From CAZKMM01 sp964553915 (GTDB lineage Bacteria > RBG-13-61-14 > DRUE01): a DNA stretch of 33,227 nt. The stretch spans positions 1-33,227 of the forward strand of contig CAZKMM010000011.1 of the NCBI GenBank assembly GCA_964553915.1, given 5' to 3'. Shown here piece after piece: positions 15,807 through 22,915 of this stretch. A program made the position numbers and the translations under genes. The notes under the pieces are model-generated. The model made no database searches. It worked only from the letters and a program-made list of their open reading frames with translations, and was not told the origin of the DNA. Position 1 is the stretch's first letter, and every line of letters begins with the position of its first letter.

Positions 15807-16819
15807 CAGATTCTCTTCTCCTCCAGAATTTGTCGGTCAATTTTATCAGCCAGGCTGGAGCGGGTTTTTTCTCCTTGTTCGGTTTTTTCCACCAGAATCA
15901 TTGGCACCTGTGGAGCAGGAGATTTATGGACATAATAAGCTAAAATTCTCTGGGCAAGTTTTAAATCCTGCTCTGTAATTTCTCCTCGCACCAATCCGGT
16001 GGGACCGGGAATTCCATCGGTGTGAATTAAAACATCTCCGGGCAGTGCCAGAGAAATGATTTTTTTGTTCTCCCGGTCATTTTTCCCCACCACCAGCTTT
16101 GCCTGAGGGGAAAGCCGGAAATGTCTGCCCAGGCGAAGGAGCTTAACATCGTTCAGCCCAAAATCCGGCTGATGCTGAATTAAATCAAAAACCTTCCTGC
16201 CAAATTCCTTTTCAGTAAGAAGACAGCCACCTGCAGGAGAGGAAAACCCCTCCAAACCATATTTCTTTGCCAGATGAAGCTGTACTTTGCGGGAGCGACC
16301 AATCAGCCCGAGCAGTTTTTCTCTGTCCACCCAGCCTTTTTCTTCCGCAAGGGTGGGATTAAGAATCCGGGCAGAGAGCGGGCGGAGGATGATTTTTCCC
16401 AGCCCGGTTTCTTTGTCAATCAGCTTGATGATTTCCCTTCTCTGGCTCATTGGTCTCTGCCCCACCACCTCGCCGGTAATGATAAATTGAGCAGATAATT
16501 CCCTGAGCAATTTCCCGGCTCTCCTCAGCCTTAGAATCCGGCAATCAATGCAGGGATTGGCAGAGCGTCCGTAGCCATATCTGGGCTTTTTTACTATCTC
16601 CAGGAATTCCTCTCCCTGCTCCTCAATCACCAGTTCAATTCCGAGCTGGCAGGCAATTTTTCCTGCTGGAGAGTTGGGAGCAGATTCCCGCTCATATTTA
16701 GAAAATGGGTCAACAAAGAAAATCCCCACCACCTCAACTCCCTGCTCCTGCACCAGCTTTACCGCCAGGGCACTGTCCAGCCCACCAGAGACTAATGCTA
16801 AAGCCCGGATTTTTCCCAT
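15806..16819 (-). CDS. PP-loop tRNA thiolation-type protein (ThiI/MnmA-like, with NFACT-R-like tail)
   Basis: A 337-residue ATP-pyrophosphatase-fold protein with PP-loop SGGLDS (11-16). Conserved cysteines are C90/C93 (NPCIDCR) and C199 (PAGGCLLT), which resemble the paired catalytic cysteines of 2-thiouridylases. The segments TGEVVGQRPMSQRR and ILRPLSARILNPTLAEEKGW mark the family often labelled tRNA 2-thiouridylation or ThiI-like. The C-terminal part (about 210-330) resembles the NFACT-R RNA-binding module. It differs from true MnmA and from full ThiI, lacking the THUMP and rhodanese domains. It follows metW by 1 bp and overlaps the E1-like gene. A role in RNA thiolation is inferred from the family. 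Confidence 0.8.
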   Translation of the reverse strand: MGKIRALALVSGGLDSALAVKLVQEQGVEVVGIFFVDPFSKYERESAPNSPAGKIACQLGIELVIEEQGEEFLEIVKKPRYGYGRSANPCIDCRILRLRRAGKLLRELSAQFIITGEVVGQRPMSQRREIIKLIDKETGLGKIILRPLSARILNPTLAEEKGWVDREKLLGLIGRSRKVQLHLAKKYGLEGFSSPAGGCLLTEKEFGRKVFDLIQHQPDFGLNDVKLLRLGRHFRLSPQAKLVVGKNDRENKKIISLALPGDVLIHTDGIPGPTGLVRGEITEQDLKLAQRILAYYVHKSPAPQVPMILVEKTEQGEKTRSSLADKIDRQILEEKRI

Positions 16820-16820
16820 T

Positions 16821-17435
16821 TTATTTAGCGCCAGAGTCGGAGCTTTTGATCAGGTAAATAGCCATCTCAGCAAACAAATTAGGAAAAAGCCCGGAGGGAA
16901 TTAATCGGTTTCCTGAAATAAAATACCGCTGGAGAATCTCTATATTATGCTCCTGGCAGAAGCGTTCAAAATCTTTAATGGTCAAAAGGTGAATATTGGG
17001 AGTGTTATACCATTCATAAGGAAGCTGAGCGGTTTTGGGCATTGTCCCTTTAAAAAAAAGTTGAGCCCGCACCTGCCAGTGGGCAAAATTAGGAAAGCCC
17101 ACCACTCCTTTTTTCCCCACCCGAACCATTTCTTTAAGCACCACATCTGGCTTTTTCACCACCTGCAGGGTCTGGTTGAGAATCACATAATCAAAGGAAT
17201 AATCCATATAGTCTTCCAAGCCTTCGTCCACATCGCCCTGAATCACATTAACTCCCCGGGCAATGCAGGTGGAAATGTTGGCTTCATCTATTTCTATTCC
17301 CTGTCCGGAAATCTGCTTTCTTTGAGCAAGAAACTCCAGTAGCTCCCCATCCCCGCAACCTAAATCCAGCACCCGACTGCCAGGTTCAATTATCTCGGTA
17401 ATAATCCGGTAGTCTATTCTTTTTTCCGGGCTCAT
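16821..17435 (-). CDS. metW: MetW-like SAM-dependent methyltransferase
   Basis: A 204-residue class I methyltransferase-fold protein. Motif I is VLDLGCGDGELLEFL (about 22-36), with GIEID after it, GDVDEGL and FDYVILNQTLQVVKKPDVVL further on, and PNFAHWQVRAQLFFKGTMPKT, the segment characteristic of MetW. MetW partners with homoserine O-acetyltransferase MetX in methionine synthesis, but no metX is in this window. The ATG directly abuts a GGAGG sequence (no spacer), an unusual arrangement. It is 53 bp downstream of the TatT-like gene and 1 bp upstream of the thiolation gene, in the long operon. Confidence 0.88.
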   Translation of the reverse strand: MSPEKRIDYRIITEIIEPGSRVLDLGCGDGELLEFLAQRKQISGQGIEIDEANISTCIARGVNVIQGDVDEGLEDYMDYSFDYVILNQTLQVVKKPDVVLKEMVRVGKKGVVGFPNFAHWQVRAQLFFKGTMPKTAQLPYEWYNTPNIHLLTIKDFERFCQEHNIEILQRYFISGNRLIPSGLFPNLFAEMAIYLIKSSDSGAK

Positions 17436-17488
17436 CCTCCAATCAAGAATTTAACCTAAAATTCCAGAAAATAAAACCGGAAAGCTAT

Positions 17489-18253
17489 TTAGCGAAGTTT
17501 CTCCAATAATTTCCGGGCTTGCTCCTGGTAAAATCGGTTTTCGATCTCTACTTCGGGAAGGATATCTGAAGGGGTTTTCATAATATATTCCAGCTCTTTA
17601 ATTGCTTTATCCTTCTGCTTCATCTTCAGATAGGTTTCTGCCAGCCAGAAGCGGGTCATTAAAAAGTTTGGCTCCACCTTCAAAGCCTGCTGATATAACC
17701 AGACCGAATCCCGGGGAGTAAAATGAAAAAACCTGCCCAAAAGACCGGGTATCTCATATATCACCCGTGCCCAGTAGCGATAAATTCCGCCGTAAAAATA
17801 ATCCAGGTCTCCATTGCCAGCAAAAATCGTCCCAACAATCGCTTCTTTAAAAGAATATCCACCCCGGAAAATTCCTTCTGCGATGGTCTTGCCTGCTAAA
17901 TTCCACATCCGCCAGAAATGAGCATAAGAATTTCTCGGCTCACGAGCGAGAATCTCCTCACAGGCTTTGGCTCCAATCTTGAAAATCTCTACCCGCTGAT
18001 TTTTATCCATTGTCTCCAAGCCCAGCTCCCCGGCAGTCCAGTGAGTAAGACGAGCGAGCTTGAGCCTGATTTCATTATCTTCTGACTTAAGTCGGGTTGC
18101 TTTTTCATATAAGTTTATGGCTTTGATGCAGTTCTCTATCTGGTCTCGCCTCTGGAAATACTCATCTCCTTTTTTGACCAGAGTTTTAAAATCTTCTGCC
18201 CGAAGGGAAAAGCTAAAGATTATTCCGAATAAAAATATCCCCCATCTTCTCAT
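17489..18253 (-). CDS. TatT-like periplasmic TPR protein
   Basis: A 254-residue exported protein: N-terminal signal sequence (MRRWGIFLFGIIFSFSLRA), then helical repeats. The central YFYGGIYRYWARVIYEIPGLLGRFFHFTP and the preceding Gly-rich loop match TRAP-transporter-associated TatT (Tp0956-like) proteins. C-terminal TPR-like units include SVWLYQQALKVEPNFLMTRFWLAETYLKMK. In Treponema TatT forms a trimeric cup with a solute-binding partner. No TRAP transporter gene is present nearby. It has GGGGGG 7 bp before the ATG and lies 29 bp after hisA. Family assignment is by motif recall and is moderate. Confidence 0.65.
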   Translation of the reverse strand: MRRWGIFLFGIIFSFSLRAEDFKTLVKKGDEYFQRRDQIENCIKAINLYEKATRLKSEDNEIRLKLARLTHWTAGELGLETMDKNQRVEIFKIGAKACEEILAREPRNSYAHFWRMWNLAGKTIAEGIFRGGYSFKEAIVGTIFAGNGDLDYFYGGIYRYWARVIYEIPGLLGRFFHFTPRDSVWLYQQALKVEPNFLMTRFWLAETYLKMKQKDKAIKELEYIMKTPSDILPEVEIENRFYQEQARKLLEKLR

Positions 18254-18282
18254 TAGAGGTCCCCCCTGTAGTTTGAGGTTGG

Positions 18283-19008
18283 TTAATCTTCCAGAAATTT
18301 AATCGCCTCTTTTAAATCAATCTTTCCCTCATAGATTGCCTTTCCCACAATCACTCCTTCCAGACCCCATTTCTGGTAAGGCTTGAGCAAAAGAAGGTCA
18401 TTAAGGCTGGAAATACCGCCCGAAGCGATTACCGGAACCTTTACCGCTTTTAAAAGCTCCTCCACCCCGGAGATATTCGGTCCCTTAAGGGTGCCATCCC
18501 GCTCTATCTCTGTGTAAATAATTGCCCGAATTCCCTGCCGGTCATACCGCTTTGCCAGAGTAATAAAATCCCAGCCAGTCTCCTCTTCCCAGCCCGCCAC
18601 ACTTACCCTTCCCCGGAACGCATCTATCCCGATAACGATTCGCCCCGGATATTCCCGAACCAGCTCCTCCACCAGTTCCGGCTGGCTATGTGCCACGGTC
18701 CCCAGTATCACCCGACCAACCCCGGCTTCCAGATATTCCACCACAGTTTCAGGAGCGCGAATTCCTCCCCCGACCTCTATCTCAGAGGGAGAAATTTTTG
18801 CCAGATGAATAATCAATTCTTTATGAACCGGCTCCCCTTTTCTCGCCCCCTCCAAATCAACAATATGCACCAGCCGGGCACCCTTGCGGGCAAATTCCCG
18901 AAGAACCTGCTCCGGAGAAAAATGATAATCCTTTTCCCGGTCAAACCGACCCTGATAAAGCCGAACCACCTTGCCCTGATATAGGTCAATTGAGGGAATT
19001 ACCAGCAT
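18283..19008 (-). CDS. hisA: HisA, phosphoribosylformimino-AICAR-phosphate isomerase
   Basis: A 241-residue TIM-barrel enzyme of histidine synthesis (EC 5.3.1.16). MLVIPSIDLYQGKVVRLYQG begins the barrel with catalytic D8. EVGGGIR and the later PVIASGGISS are the phosphate-binding loops, and IVIGIDAFRG holds the second catalytic Asp (about 128). The ATG at 19008 lies within the upstream gene (23-bp overlap), with GGAG 8 bp upstream. HisF normally follows HisA, but here a TatT-like gene does. Confidence 0.92.
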   Translation of the reverse strand: MLVIPSIDLYQGKVVRLYQGRFDREKDYHFSPEQVLREFARKGARLVHIVDLEGARKGEPVHKELIIHLAKISPSEIEVGGGIRAPETVVEYLEAGVGRVILGTVAHSQPELVEELVREYPGRIVIGIDAFRGRVSVAGWEEETGWDFITLAKRYDRQGIRAIIYTEIERDGTLKGPNISGVEELLKAVKVPVIASGGISSLNDLLLLKPYQKWGLEGVIVGKAIYEGKIDLKEAIKFLED

Positions 19009-19627
19009 TGGCTTCTCTCCATTTACAAAAATCCTGGAAAATTTTCTCCAGCCCCTCCCCCGCCAGCTCCTGGGCGGTAATCCACCTCCCTCCTCGCTTG
19101 ATAAATTTACCTATCTCAAAAAGATTCTCACTTAAAGGAATCTGCTCCTCTAAAAATTCTCCCTCAAAAACTCTTTTTCCGGAATCAGAAGAAAAGAAAT
19201 GAAGATGAAAACCCACCCGGGCTGGCTCAGACACGCTCAAGCTGGTTCCTTTCCGCTCCTGCCAGCAGAATAACACCACCGCTAAAATATATTCCGCCTG
19301 ATTCCTCTTTGCCCATTCCTTTCCTGCCTTTAATTGACAATTAAAATCCTTCTCCGGGCAGGAAGGTTTAATCTCAATCAGGTTTATCCGGTATTTTTGA
19401 GCAATTTTCTCCAGAGCATTTTCCAAACCAACTCCAGCCTCTGGCTCTATCTGACAGGGTAAAATCTTTTTCCCGCAGACCGGACAAATATCTTGGTAAA
19501 CGAGCTGAAGCGGAAGCTGAAGTAAAACCAGGTTCTTTTCTGGCTTTACCTCTTTTTCTCGGGTGAGGGCACACTGAAAAATAAACAGCAATCCCAAACA
19601 AAAACCCGCCCTCAATTTAAATCTCAT
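18986..19627 (-). CDS. Exported cysteine-containing protein between hisH and hisA
   Basis: A 213-residue protein with an N-terminal signal or anchor (residues 1-20). The first cysteine after the core (C19, in LFIFQCAL) has Gln at -1, which makes a lipobox doubtful. Five further cysteines include CPVC (C48, C51), C58, C90 and C97, which look like disulfides or a zinc-ribbon-type site. No known domain recognised; the alternating charged and hydrophobic segments suggest a small alpha/beta fold. It starts 7 bp after hisH and overlaps the hisA start, so its place in the his operon is firm, but nothing visible ties it to histidine synthesis. Confidence 0.75.
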   Translation of the reverse strand: MRFKLRAGFCLGLLFIFQCALTREKEVKPEKNLVLLQLPLQLVYQDICPVCGKKILPCQIEPEAGVGLENALEKIAQKYRINLIEIKPSCPEKDFNCQLKAGKEWAKRNQAEYILAVVLFCWQERKGTSLSVSEPARVGFHLHFFSSDSGKRVFEGEFLEEQIPLSENLFEIGKFIKRGGRWITAQELAGEGLEKIFQDFCKWREANAGNSLN

Positions 19628-19634
19628 CTAACTA

Positions 19635-20276
19635 TTACTTTTTATAAACCAGTCGGGCAAAATTGTCCAGAAGCTTAAGCCCTTTTTTCTGGCTCTTTTC
19701 CGGATGGAACTGGCAGGCAAAAAGATTATCCTGGGAGACAGCAGAGGCAAAGCGAATCCCGTATTCGGTCTCACCGGCAACCAGACTCTTATCTTCTGGC
19801 TCCACATAATAGGAATGGACAAAATAAAAATAACTGCCGGATTCTATCCCCTCCAGAACCGGATGAGGTTTTAAAATCTCCACCCGGTTCCAGCCCATAT
19901 GCGGAACCTTAAGAAATCTATCTTTTCCCTCCGGCGAGGGCATCTTTTCTGAAAAACGCCGAACCTTTCCCGGAAAAATCTTCAAACCCGGGCTGGAGCC
20001 AAATTCCTCACTCTCAGTAAACAAAATCTGATAGCCCAGGCAAATCCCCAGAAAAGGTCTGCCCGTGCCAAGAAAATCAAGCAGAGGCTCCATCAAGCCC
20101 AGCTCCTTTAAATTCCGAATACAATCCGGGAAAGCCCCCACCCCGGGCAAAACCAGCCCCTCTGCCTCTGCTACCTCCTCAGGCTCGCTGGAAATCTTTG
20201 CCTGCCAGCCCAGTTTATGAAAGGCTTTTTCCACAGAGCGAAGATTTCCCATCCCGTAATCCACCACCACAATCAT
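19635..20276 (-). CDS. hisH: HisH, glutamine amidotransferase subunit of IGP synthase
   Basis: A 213-residue class I glutaminase (EC 4.3.2.10). The nucleophile is C79 in GICLGYQILF, and the His/Glu pair is in ACQFHPEKSQ near the C-terminus (about 193-195). IVVVDYGMGNLRSVEKAF is the typical N-terminus. HisH supplies ammonia to HisF, whose gene is not in this window. It lies 7 bp after hisB. Confidence 0.92.
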   Translation of the reverse strand: MIVVVDYGMGNLRSVEKAFHKLGWQAKISSEPEEVAEAEGLVLPGVGAFPDCIRNLKELGLMEPLLDFLGTGRPFLGICLGYQILFTESEEFGSSPGLKIFPGKVRRFSEKMPSPEGKDRFLKVPHMGWNRVEILKPHPVLEGIESGSYFYFVHSYYVEPEDKSLVAGETEYGIRFASAVSQDNLFACQFHPEKSQKKGLKLLDNFARLVYKK

Positions 20277-20283
20277 TTTTTCA

Positions 20284-20880
20284 TCAAAGCTTTCCCTTAC
20301 TTGAAGGAAGGGATTTCACCCGGGGATTTAGGGAAACCGCTTTTGAAACTGCTCTGCCAAAGGCTTTAAAGATTGCTTCCAGGCTGTGGTGATAATCCTT
20401 TCCGTATTCCAGTTTTATATGAAGGGTGACTCCTGCCTGATTAACAAATGCCCGGAAAAAATCCTCCACCAGATTAACATTGAATTCCCAGCGACGAGAG
20501 CGGGGAATCTTCACCTGATAAACCAGATAAGGACGGGAGGAGATATCCACCACCACCCGAGCCAGTGCCTCATCCATTGGAACCAGTGCCCAGCCAAACC
20601 GATTGATGCCCTTCTTGCTCCCCAGTGCCCGGGAAAATCCCTCACCCAGAGCCAAGCCCAAATCTTCTATTAAATGATGCTCATCCACCTCCAGGTCGCC
20701 TTTTGCCTTCAAGTCCAGGTCAAAAAAACTATGAACCGTAAAGCCTTCTAAAAGATGGTTGAAAAATCCCAGCGGACTGTTTATCTTGGCTTTTCCCTGA
20801 CCATCCAGGTTGAGCTTAAGTAAAATCTCGGTTTCACGGGTCTTTCTCTTTACTTCCGCAACTCTCCTCTTTTTTGCCAT
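20284..20880 (-). CDS. hisB: HisB, imidazoleglycerol-phosphate dehydratase
   Basis: A 198-residue stand-alone IGP dehydratase (EC 4.2.1.19), without a phosphatase domain. Metal-binding motifs are VDEHHLIEDLGLALGE (about 66-81) and DYHHSLEAIFKAFG (about 162-175), with ALVPMDEALARVVVDISSRPY between. In the first block the usual FFDHML is FFNHLL, retaining the metal His. It starts 4 bp after the Memo gene and is the first of the three his genes in the operon. Confidence 0.93.
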   Translation of the reverse strand: MAKKRRVAEVKRKTRETEILLKLNLDGQGKAKINSPLGFFNHLLEGFTVHSFFDLDLKAKGDLEVDEHHLIEDLGLALGEGFSRALGSKKGINRFGWALVPMDEALARVVVDISSRPYLVYQVKIPRSRRWEFNVNLVEDFFRAFVNQAGVTLHIKLEYGKDYHHSLEAIFKAFGRAVSKAVSLNPRVKSLPSSKGKL

Positions 20881-20884
20881 CTTA

Positions 20885-21691
20885 TCACCTCACCATCACC
20901 GAGGCATAAGCCACCACTTCCCGGTAATCACCGGTCACATCCCCGGAATTGCGATAGTCCACCAGCTCTGCCTGGCTGGCTCCCAGCTCCAGCGCAGATA
21001 CCAGCATCACCGTAGCCGGAATAAATCCGCACATTGAAATATTGTGCTGATATACCACCTGATATAGCCCCTCCGGGTCCAGATTAATCATTCGCTCCAG
21101 TGCCAGCTTATCTTTCCGCTCTGCCTCCTCTGCCGAGATATAATGGCTCATATCCGAGCTGGCAACCACCAGAACCGGCTTTGCCCATTTTTTGATTGCC
21201 CGAGCCAGCCCCTTTCCCAGCTCCTCGCACTCCTGATAGCTCATCCGCAAAAGGCAGAACGGCACCAGCTCAAAATCAGGACGAAAATATTGAAGAAAAG
21301 GAAGCTGAACCTCAAGAGAATGCTCAGAGCGATGCGCCCGCTCGTCCTCCTCCACCAGAGAGCACTCCTCAAGAATCAAACCGCAAAGCTCCTCTGCCAC
21401 CGGAATCTCCCCCAGAGGCGTGAGCCACTTCCCCTCTGACCAGAGCGCCACATCCGCTCCTATTCCCCGATGATTCGGAGCCAATACCACCACATACTTG
21501 GGAATTTCCACCCGGCTGTAAACTATCCCGGCACCCTTTCCAGAATAAATATATCCAGCATGGGGAGCCATTACTCCCAGAGCCGGGCTCTTCTTTGCCC
21601 CCGGTTCAATAAACTCCTCAATCATCTGCCGAAGCTCCCCCGGGTCTGAAGGATAAAAAGCTCCGGCAACCGCTGGGGCTCTTATCTTCAT
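20885..21691 (-). CDS. Memo-family protein (AmmeMemoRadiSam system protein B)
   Basis: A 268-residue Memo1-like protein. The frame is open further upstream, but AAGGAGGGG just before the ATG at 21691 and the family-like start MKIRAPAVAGAFYPSDP support this start. Conserved blocks are GVMAPHAGYIYSGKGAG, APNHRGIG, RSEHSLEVQLPFLQYF and ASSDMSHY, whose His and Asp residues form the Memo active-site-like pocket. In many bacteria Memo is encoded with AMMECR1 and a radical SAM protein; neither is adjacent here. Function is still unclear for the bacterial members. It follows the PilZ gene by 10 bp. Confidence 0.9.
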   Translation of the reverse strand: MKIRAPAVAGAFYPSDPGELRQMIEEFIEPGAKKSPALGVMAPHAGYIYSGKGAGIVYSRVEIPKYVVVLAPNHRGIGADVALWSEGKWLTPLGEIPVAEELCGLILEECSLVEEDERAHRSEHSLEVQLPFLQYFRPDFELVPFCLLRMSYQECEELGKGLARAIKKWAKPVLVVASSDMSHYISAEEAERKDKLALERMINLDPEGLYQVVYQHNISMCGFIPATVMLVSALELGASQAELVDYRNSGDVTGDYREVVAYASVMVR

Positions 21692-21701
21692 TCTCCCCTC
21701 C

Positions 21702-22073
21702 TTATTTCCCAGAGCTGACTTTTTCCTTCTCCTGTTCTTTATAATATTCCTGAACAAAACGCTCTATCTTTTTCCGGTCCCGGGCTTTGATTTTTAAAAA
21801 CTGAACCCCCATTCCCGGAGGAAGACCAGGACGCTCATCCTTTTCCCGACACCAGACCACCTCTGCCAGAACCTGAATTTTATCTTTATTCTCAGGCAGG
21901 GAAAATTGAAGGGCGATTTTGGTTTTTTCTGGCAGGGGGTCTGAGGTAATTAAAAACATCCCTCCTGCACTGATGTTTCCGCTGATAAAAAAAGGCGGTC
22001 TTTTTAAACTGCCTCTCCCCGGCTCCACCTCCAGCCGAACCACTGCCCGCAAGTCCCGGCGCCGGTCAACCAT
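21702..22073 (-). CDS. PilZ-domain c-di-GMP-binding protein
   Basis: A 123-residue single-domain PilZ protein. The c-di-GMP-binding motif RRRDLR (RxxxR) lies at the N-terminus (about 4-9), and the second motif is NISAGGMFLIT (N/DxSxxG, about 33-43). Both are intact, so ligand binding is expected. MGVQFLKIKARDRKKIERFVQEYY is the usual C-terminal strand-helix. It lies 18 bp after the bS22-like gene and upstream of the Memo and his genes. No diguanylate cyclase is in the window. Confidence 0.88.
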   Translation of the reverse strand: MVDRRRDLRAVVRLEVEPGRGSLKRPPFFISGNISAGGMFLITSDPLPEKTKIALQFSLPENKDKIQVLAEVVWCREKDERPGLPPGMGVQFLKIKARDRKKIERFVQEYYKEQEKEKVSSGK

Positions 22074-22091
22074 TCCCCGCGGTCCCCCGGA

Positions 22092-22184
22092 TTATTTCTT
22101 GGCTTTATGCCGGTCTCTTTTCCGGCGCTTGCGGAGTTTGTGCTTACGAATCTTTCTCCGACGCCACTTTACCACACTGCCCAT
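22092..22184 (-). CDS. bS22/AURKAIP1-COX24-like small ribosomal protein
   Basis: A 30-residue, extremely basic protein beginning MGSVVKWRRRKIRKHKLRK. It closely resembles the mycobacterial 30S protein bS22 (MGSVIKKRRKRM start) and the bacterial AURKAIP1/COX24 domain proteins, which are built of the same Lys/Arg-rich helix. It is too short for ordinary gene finders. A strong SD (AGAGGAG) precedes the ATG, and a near-consensus promoter lies 35-62 bp upstream. It is the first gene of the PilZ-Memo-his operon. Ribosomal function is inferred from similarity. Confidence 0.8.
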   Translation of the reverse strand: MGSVVKWRRRKIRKHKLRKRRKRDRHKAKK

Positions 22185-22218
22185 TTTTTCTCCTCTTAAA
22201 AGCTTTTTGACATTGTTA

Positions 22219-22246
22219 ATTATAAGCAGGGAATTTAAAAAAGCAA
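22219..22246 (-). promoter_or_regulatory. Promoter of the bS22-like gene and the long his operon
   Basis: On the minus strand, TTGCTT (22246-22241) and a perfect TATAAT (22224-22219) are separated by 16 bp, with the ATG about 35 bp further on. It occupies the gap between plsY (ending at 22249) and the 30-residue gene. Confidence 0.65.
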
Positions 22247-22248
22247 AT

Positions 22249-22869
22249 TTATTCAGAATCTTTTGGCGGGGAATCTTTTATCCTTTGAATTTTTGGCTCT
22301 TTTCCACGAAGAATTCGTGCCAGATTCTCCCGATGTGCCCAGAAAATCAAAAGGCACACCCCAGAACCTACCAGCAAAAGCCAGAGTTCGCCCGTGAATA
22401 TCCAGACCAGAGCCAAAAGGGAAAGAGTGGCAACCAAACTCGCCAGACTCACCACCCTGGTTAATCCCACCAGAACCGCCCAGATGCCAAAGGAAATCAG
22501 AGAAGGAAGTGGTGCTAAAACCAGCATTGCTCCAAATCCGCAGGCAACTCCCTTCCCTCCCCGAAACCTCAAATAAGGGGAAAAAATATGCCCGAAAACC
22601 GAAGCCAGCCCGCAAACTCCCGGATATATTTCCTCTCCCAGAAAATACCGCCCGACTAAAACCGCGCCCGCACCTTTTAAGGCATCTAGAATAAAAACCA
22701 AAACCGCCCATCCCAGCCCCATCGCCCGGTAAACATTGGTAGCACCAACATTTCCAGAACCCAGACGCCGAAGCTCTATTTTTTTCAGGCGGGAAAGCAA
22801 CAAACCAGAAGGAATCCCTCCCAGTAAATAAGAAAATAAAAGCAAGCCTGTTAGATTAAGCCAGAACAT
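22249..22869 (-). CDS. plsY: PlsY, glycerol-3-phosphate acyltransferase
   Basis: A 206-residue integral membrane enzyme that acylates glycerol-3-phosphate from acyl-phosphate, the first step of phospholipid synthesis. Family motifs: GSGNVGATN (about 37-45), GHIFSPYLRFRGGKGVA (about 92-108) and HRENLARILRGKE near the C-terminus. About five hydrophobic helices are visible. No Shine-Dalgarno sequence is seen; the ATG is preceded by AT-rich DNA (GATAAATTTTA). The gene lies 47 bp after the winged-helix membrane protein, so co-transcription or a separate start is possible. The acyl-phosphate maker PlsX is not in the window. Confidence 0.92.
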   Translation of the reverse strand: MFWLNLTGLLLFSYLLGGIPSGLLLSRLKKIELRRLGSGNVGATNVYRAMGLGWAVLVFILDALKGAGAVLVGRYFLGEEIYPGVCGLASVFGHIFSPYLRFRGGKGVACGFGAMLVLAPLPSLISFGIWAVLVGLTRVVSLASLVATLSLLALVWIFTGELWLLLVGSGVCLLIFWAHRENLARILRGKEPKIQRIKDSPPKDSE

Positions 22870-22915
22870 TAAAATTTATCTTAATCAGGAAGAATTTAAA
22901 GGCAAATTGAAGGAC

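Noticed and set aside
21694..21757. Longer Memo start overlapping the PilZ gene
   Set aside because: The extension is a basic, low-complexity reading of the PilZ 3' end; ATG 21691 has an excellent SD.
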